Below, in pieces: positions 45,696 to 49,951 of a DNA stretch of 49,951 nt. Position numbers and translations under genes: made by a program. The notes under the pieces were generated by a model. It searched no databases. It saw only the letters and a program-made list of their open reading frames with translations, and had not been told where the DNA came from. This DNA is from Allomyces macrogynus ATCC 38327 (taxonomy: Eukaryota > Blastocladiomycota > Blastocladiomycetes > Blastocladiales > Blastocladiaceae), in the NCBI GenBank assembly GCA_000151295.1, contig GG745333.1, forward strand, positions 779,610 to 829,560. The letters are read 5' to 3'. How positions within the stretch are numbered: the first letter of the stretch is position 1; each line of letters opens with the position of its first letter.

Positions 45696-48116
45696 TCAAG
45701 AGTGAATCTGCAATCGCGGTCGGTCGCGCGCCGGGCCGGTGATTCGGCAAAAGTCGGCAACGATGGCCGCCAAGGGCCGCGCTTCGACCACGACCGTCGC
45801 CGTTGCCACACAGCTATCGCCGTCCACACGCCGAGTTTCAACGACGAGCACCATGTCGAACCAGAGGACGAGCATCCGCGACATGCCTCGATTTACTGCC
45901 AGACTCGCGAGCACGACCGGATCGTCGAGATCGTGCAAGTTGTTCTCGGCACGCCAATCCACCAACAAGTTCGCAAACGCAAACGCGTGGTCGTGGTTGA
46001 AACTCAGCTGCGTGCCGACGCTCACAATTACGTCCGTGGCCTTGACCATCAAGTCGACACCGCCTGCGCGCTGTCGCATGCGGCAAAAACGCCGCGTCTG
46101 CGGATACGTACTTGGAACTCGACCGCCCTCCAGCGTGCCGTGGTCGCGCAAATCATGCGGCAGACTCGAGCACCTGCACTTCGAGCAACCCGCGGCGATC
46201 CGCTGCCCGCTCATGGCAAACCGGTGACCGTCATCCTCGGTCCCGGTGCACGCACCGAGCATCGGCGCCCCACCTGGTACTCCACTCGTCATCGAGCCGC
46301 AACGTGCGTGCCCAGGTCCGCCGCAAACGCTGCGGCCGCGTCGACGTTTCCAATACACACAACCAAGCTGCTGAGCAGGAACGCAAACGGGGCCATAGGC
46401 CCGTCATATAGATCAACAAATTCAGCAGTGTGTCGTAGGCGTGTTGCGCGACCGACGTGGCGAGTAGATGGTGGACGAGACACAGGCCGCAGTGCACGTG
46501 CAGACCCGCCGGGATTTGCCAGAGTCGAATGTTGTGTTTCCGCAACAGATCGGGAAGGTTGACTTCGGATTCGACCGCGTTGTCGCCGGTGGCGATGCTG
46601 ACCAAGTCGCTGCGGGACGGCAGGTCGAGATCCGGCGCGCGGAACGCAAACGGGAAAATGAGAAACCAGTGGTCACGCGCGCTCGCGTGCCGCCCCGCGC
46701 CGTCGAGTGCAATCGCCGTGACGAGGTGCCGGAGGAACGTGATCGTGTCGCGATCCGAGGGCAGTGAGGTCGCTGTCGCGGCCTGCAGCGCGCCGTGCAT
46801 GGTGCGTTCCCAGGCAGCAAGTGTCTCGGAGAGAGCGGCCGTGTTGCGGTCCAGGTACTCGCCGTGGCACTTGAACGAGACCGCGGCAATGCCCCAGTCG
46901 GAGAGAAGCGCGCGCGTAGAGAGGACGCGCGAGATGGACGCGGTCGCTGGCGTGCCCGAGGCGTCAAGGTCGAGGAGTAGCGGGCCAACGGTCTGGCGAA
47001 GCCACGATTGCGCCGCGACCAGGTCCCCGATGGCCCATTGCGCTTTGGCGACGGCGAGATCCCACCATTGGCCGTCGACTTCGGGGAACCGTGCACGAAG
47101 CGTGGAGCGCGCGTCGTCGAGCTGATTGAAGTTGAGCTTGAGAGTTGCCGGGTGCCACGTGTCGGCTCGTGAGAGGGTGGAGCGCGGAGATAGCGTTGCA
47201 AGAATTCGCGGAGCACCGTCAATGGCCGAAAAGAGCAAATAGCGCGACGCGTAAAAGACAACGAGCTGGATCTGGCGCGAATGCAGCGTCGACGAGGAGA
47301 CGGTGGGCAGGGTGGGTCTGGATCGCGGTGGAGGCGCGGCGCGATCCGTACTGGTGTGCGCGCTCACGGTCGGTGTCGGGATTGAAGCGCATACCGACAA
47401 GACGTCGGGCGGGACGCGCGGAGTCGTCGTCGATAGCACATGGCCTATAATGCTCAAGACGGGTGCGGCGTGAGCAAGGGGCTCCAAATCAAGGCACAAG
47501 CCAACCGAGTGAGGGCCTAAGTACCCGACGCGGCAAGACCGGACGTCTGGTGCCGTCGTTTGCTGTAGACGGAGGCTAGGCGGTCCAGAGCGCGGCCGAG
47601 CTGGTCGAGAGCGCGGTCGGCTGCAATGGCTCGCAGCGGAATTGCGGGCTTGTCGACGGCACTGACGCGCCCATTGTCACCATCGCCGGTTCGTGATGAC
47701 AGCGCGCGCGAGGCCAAGAGGTCGGCGACGACGCTGTTCCATGTCAGCGTTTGCTCCGATGCATCGCAGGCGGAGATGGCGCCGGGCGCGTCGTTGGCGC
47801 GTGCGCGGTCCGGGTGCGGGAGCGGGAGCGGGTTCTTGGTCATGGCCTGCGGGCGCGGTTGGAGCGGTTGGGATGCTGCAGCGCGCATGGTCAAGCTGGA
47901 CGCGGCAGTGAACGCGCCTGTGGCCTGCTGGACGGAACGTAGCAGCAGGCCGAGTCGGCGGCGGCGGAGCGGGTGCGGCCGGTCGACGGCGGTCGGTGCC
48001 GTCGTTTGGGCAGGTCGCGGCAAGAGACGCGTCGTGTCGTCGTGCCGCAGGGTGGGCCGGTGCCAGGGCTGCGTGGGCCCCGATCGCGAGCGGTGCCGCA
48101 TCCCTCCTGGAGACAT
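45696..48116 (-). CDS. Unrecognised helical-repeat-like protein with broken frames
   Basis: A likely ATG at 48116 opens an Ala/Pro/Arg-rich region, then LTWNSVVADLLASRAL and LDQLGRALDRLASVYSKRR. An intron 47524-47445 (GTACTT...TTATAG) joins it in frame to a long exon with helix pairs such as WWDLAVAKAQWAIGDLVAAQ, FLRHLVTAIALDGAGRHASA and GLHVHCGLCLVHHLLATSVA, resembling TPR-type repeats. Near 46400 the sense jumps from LLNLLIYMTG to PMAPFAFLLSSLVVCIGNVD in another frame, best explained by one missing base in a CCC run. A second break or an intron lies near 46310-46100, after which TDVIVSVGTQLSFNHDHAFA continues to a stop at 45696. The 5' end is also uncertain, since another frame (ICVSWIHALEMLVAGAHVTA) looks coding at 48140-48240. 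No family is recognised. Confidence 0.45.
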
Positions 48117-48593
48117 GGAGACAAGACAACGAGCCGATGGAGACGCTGGGAGACGTCGACGCGGCTGTGACGTGCGCGCCTGCCACGAGCATCTCCAGCG
48201 CGTGGATCCAGCTCACGCATATTTCGCCGCTTCCGCCCATTTTCGCCTGCTTCACTGTCTTGGTCCCCGTTCGTGTCCGACGACGCCGGCCAGCCCTGCC
48301 CCGGCCGACCCACACGCTGATCAACCCGCGCCGACTTGTTGCAACACCGCTGGAACGCGCCGCCACCCGCAACCGCACCGCAATGCCGCTCTCCTCGCCC
48401 TGTCGCGCCCGCCTGTCGCGAACACAAGTGCCGAGCCGTCGACGATGCATGCACCGCGTGCCGCACGAGCGGTGATGGCCGCGGTGATGCGCGACGCCGG
48501 CACCGAGGCTCGGTCTACACGCGACCCAGCTGCCGGTCTTACACACGCTCACCGGCACCAACCATTCTCCCCGCCCGCACGCACCTCACCGCC
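48117..48593. promoter_or_regulatory. Divergent region before the homeodomain gene
   Basis: This stretch lies between a minus-strand gene and the plus-strand homeodomain gene and should hold both promoters. A small upstream exon of the minus-strand gene may lie at about 48140-48250 (a start ATGGGCGGAAGC followed by donor GTGAGC), but its frame could not be joined. Confidence 0.35.
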
Positions 48594-49951
48594 ATGTCGC
48601 AACCGCAACTCGACCTGCACGCGCGCTCGCCGCCACCACCGCCCGCCATGGCCGCCGCCGCCACGCGCTCCAGCCCTCGGCTCGCGCTCACCATCGCCGC
48701 TGCCGCTGACGCTGCGCTCGACCACGTCGCCCCATCCACGATCCCAGGCGCCGGCGATCGGCACCATGACGAGGCGCATGGGACCGTCACGCCGCCGCAG
48801 GGATCGTCGGCGCCACGTGCTGCGGCGGCGGGATCCGCCGCAAGCGACGCGCCGCCTGCAGCCGCCGACGCTGATGCCACCGCGCCGCTGCCGCCCAGTG
48901 GCTCGACCGGCACGCGTCCGCGCACGCGGTCTACGACGCGACAGGGGCACGCGACGGCTGCCGCTGCTGCTCCGGCCAGCACCTCGCCCTATGTCCCCGC
49001 CGCCGCGACCGAGCCCACCGTCTCGACACACAATTTCACCGCCGCTGCGGTCGCCGCGGCGCCGCGTGTGCCCGGCCAAGTCCTGATCGTACCGGTCCCG
49101 TCCGAGGTACCGGCGCACATGCACCCAAAGGGCAAGCGTATGCGCAGCCGCACCTCGGCGGCCGAGCGCGCGGTACGCGTCGAGATTGGTGGCCAGCCGA
49201 CGCGATGTACAAAACTGATCCGCCCTGTTCTCGGCCGGCCGGTAGTACCTCGAGGCCATTTACGCCAAGGTCAAGAAGCCCGACAGCACGTCTCGCGGCA
49301 AGATTGCGCAGGTTCGGCCGTGCTCGCGCTCCGACGTGGGACCACGACCGTGTCACTCACTAAGTGGTGCGCCGTCTCGGTCCCAAACAGAAACTCGGCT
49401 GGCCCGAGCGCAGCGTGCGCGTCTGGTTCCAGGTACCGTCTCATCTGTGATCCGCCTTCGCATGCGCATCTCTCTGACCGTCCGATTTGGTGTTGTGTCT
49501 CCTAGAACATGCGCCAAAAAGTACGCTGACGGCTTGACGCGGTGCGCCGAAAGCTTCCATCCCCGCGACTCACTCCTGACCCCCTTCACCAGGACGCGAT
49601 GCGCCTGAAAGCCGGGTTCAACCTGCCGCCGCCCGGCCGCGACGACGATGCACACCATGTCGTGTTCGAGGCGAGCGCCATGCTCGACGAGGAGCCCACA
49701 ATTGACCTGCCCTTTGACGACGACCCCAACACCGACGCGGTCCTGGCCGAGGCCGAAGCTGCCGCCGAGGCCGTTGCCGCCGCCGAAGCCGGGGCTGAAG
49801 CGGCGCACGCCGCCGCGTCGACCGTCTCCGAGTTTGTTCTGACGGCGCGGTCGCCGACTGCAGGCAGCGCGAGAAGCCACCGCCGGAAGTCGCGCGGCGA
49901 GCCATTACCCGCCGCGGAGGCGCCGCCGGCATTTGTATCACCGGCTGTGAA
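48594..49951 (+). CDS. Homeodomain transcription factor, 3' end outside the window
   Basis: Five exons are visible: 48594-49172, 49246-49311, 49391-49432, 49506-49520 and 49593 to the window end, all joined in phase 0. The N-terminal about 180 residues are Ala/Pro/Ser/Thr-rich and disordered. The homeodomain is spread over exons 1-5: KRMRSRTSAAERA, YLEAIYAKVKKPDSTSRGKIAQ, KLGWPERSVRVWFQ and NMRQK, then DAMRLKAG. The recognition helix shows WFQN with the invariant Trp, Phe and Asn and basic Arg/Lys after it. Spacing is that of an ordinary 60-residue (non-TALE) homeodomain, so it should bind DNA in the nucleus. After it come an acidic patch (EEPTIDLPFDDDP), possibly activating, and Ala/Glu repeats. 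Donors are GTACGC, GTTCGG, GTACCG and GTACGC. The fourth exon is only 15 bases. Targets cannot be inferred. Confidence 0.9.
49506..49520 (+). other. 15-base micro-exon of the homeodomain gene
   Basis: Five codons (Asn-Met-Arg-Gln-Lys) flanked by CCTAG and GTACGC. They supply the Asn of the WFQN motif and the start of the basic end of the recognition helix, so they are needed for a complete homeodomain. Confidence 0.85.

Noticed and set aside
45660..46562. Plus-strand 300-codon frame opposite the helical protein
   Set aside because: Arg/His-rich with no recognisable domain; antisense to a frame with helix-like hydrophobic pattern.
49336..49608. Open frame across the homeodomain introns
   Set aside because: The homeodomain sequence is only restored by splicing; this frame reads through introns with no domain sense.

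Overview
This window is nuclear DNA from a eukaryote, most probably a flagellated (zoosporic) fungus. The genes are GC-rich and split by short introns of about 55-195 bases. Fungal-type genes (an RRN5-like Pol I factor, a Mus7/MMS22 repair scaffold, a yeast-type metacaspase with a Gln/Pro/Tyr-rich N-terminus) sit beside genes kept only by organisms that build motile cilia (CFAP58, an outer-arm dynein beta heavy chain, DNAI7/CASC1, CEP120). The high GC content and Ala/Pro/Ser-rich disordered regions would fit Blastocladiomycota or some chytrids; that placement is an inference.

Layout, left to right. 0-5.7 kb, minus strand: a disordered fragment, the coiled-coil axonemal protein CFAP58, and an apparently lipid-anchored (MGCGASK) repeat protein. 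6-9.4 kb, minus strand: an MBOAT lysophospholipid acyltransferase of LPCAT3 type and an NADH-cytochrome b5 reductase carrying a one-base frameshift. 9.7-15.5 kb: RRN5-like factor (+), metacaspase (-), and a seven-helix membrane protein (+). 16.2-30 kb (+): a dynein heavy chain of about 4,570 codons in three exons, the last about 13 kb and interrupted by a 100-N gap. 30.3-40.1 kb (+): DNAI7 in 12 exons, a doubtful small gene, and Mus7/MMS22 in 8 exons. 40.2-44.1 kb (-): CEP120. 44.3-48.1 kb (-): two unrecognised proteins, one beta-rich and one helical, with damaged frames. 48.6 kb to the end (+): a homeodomain transcription factor that runs off the window.

Four genes of the cilium/centriole (CFAP58, DNAH beta, DNAI7, CEP120) lie within about 44 kb: CEP120 acts in centriole elongation, the dynein chain and DNAI7 in axonemal motility, and CFAP58 in axoneme and flagellar structure. 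The acylated repeat protein next to CFAP58 could be a fifth, by position only. Across the 37 introns modelled by hand, the 5' splice site is unusual: C at +4 in about 29 of 37, typically GTACG or GTGCG. I found no tRNA, rRNA, transposon, CRISPR array or viral gene. No searches could be run; names rest on recognised family sequences, and exon boundaries on frame continuity plus splice signals.
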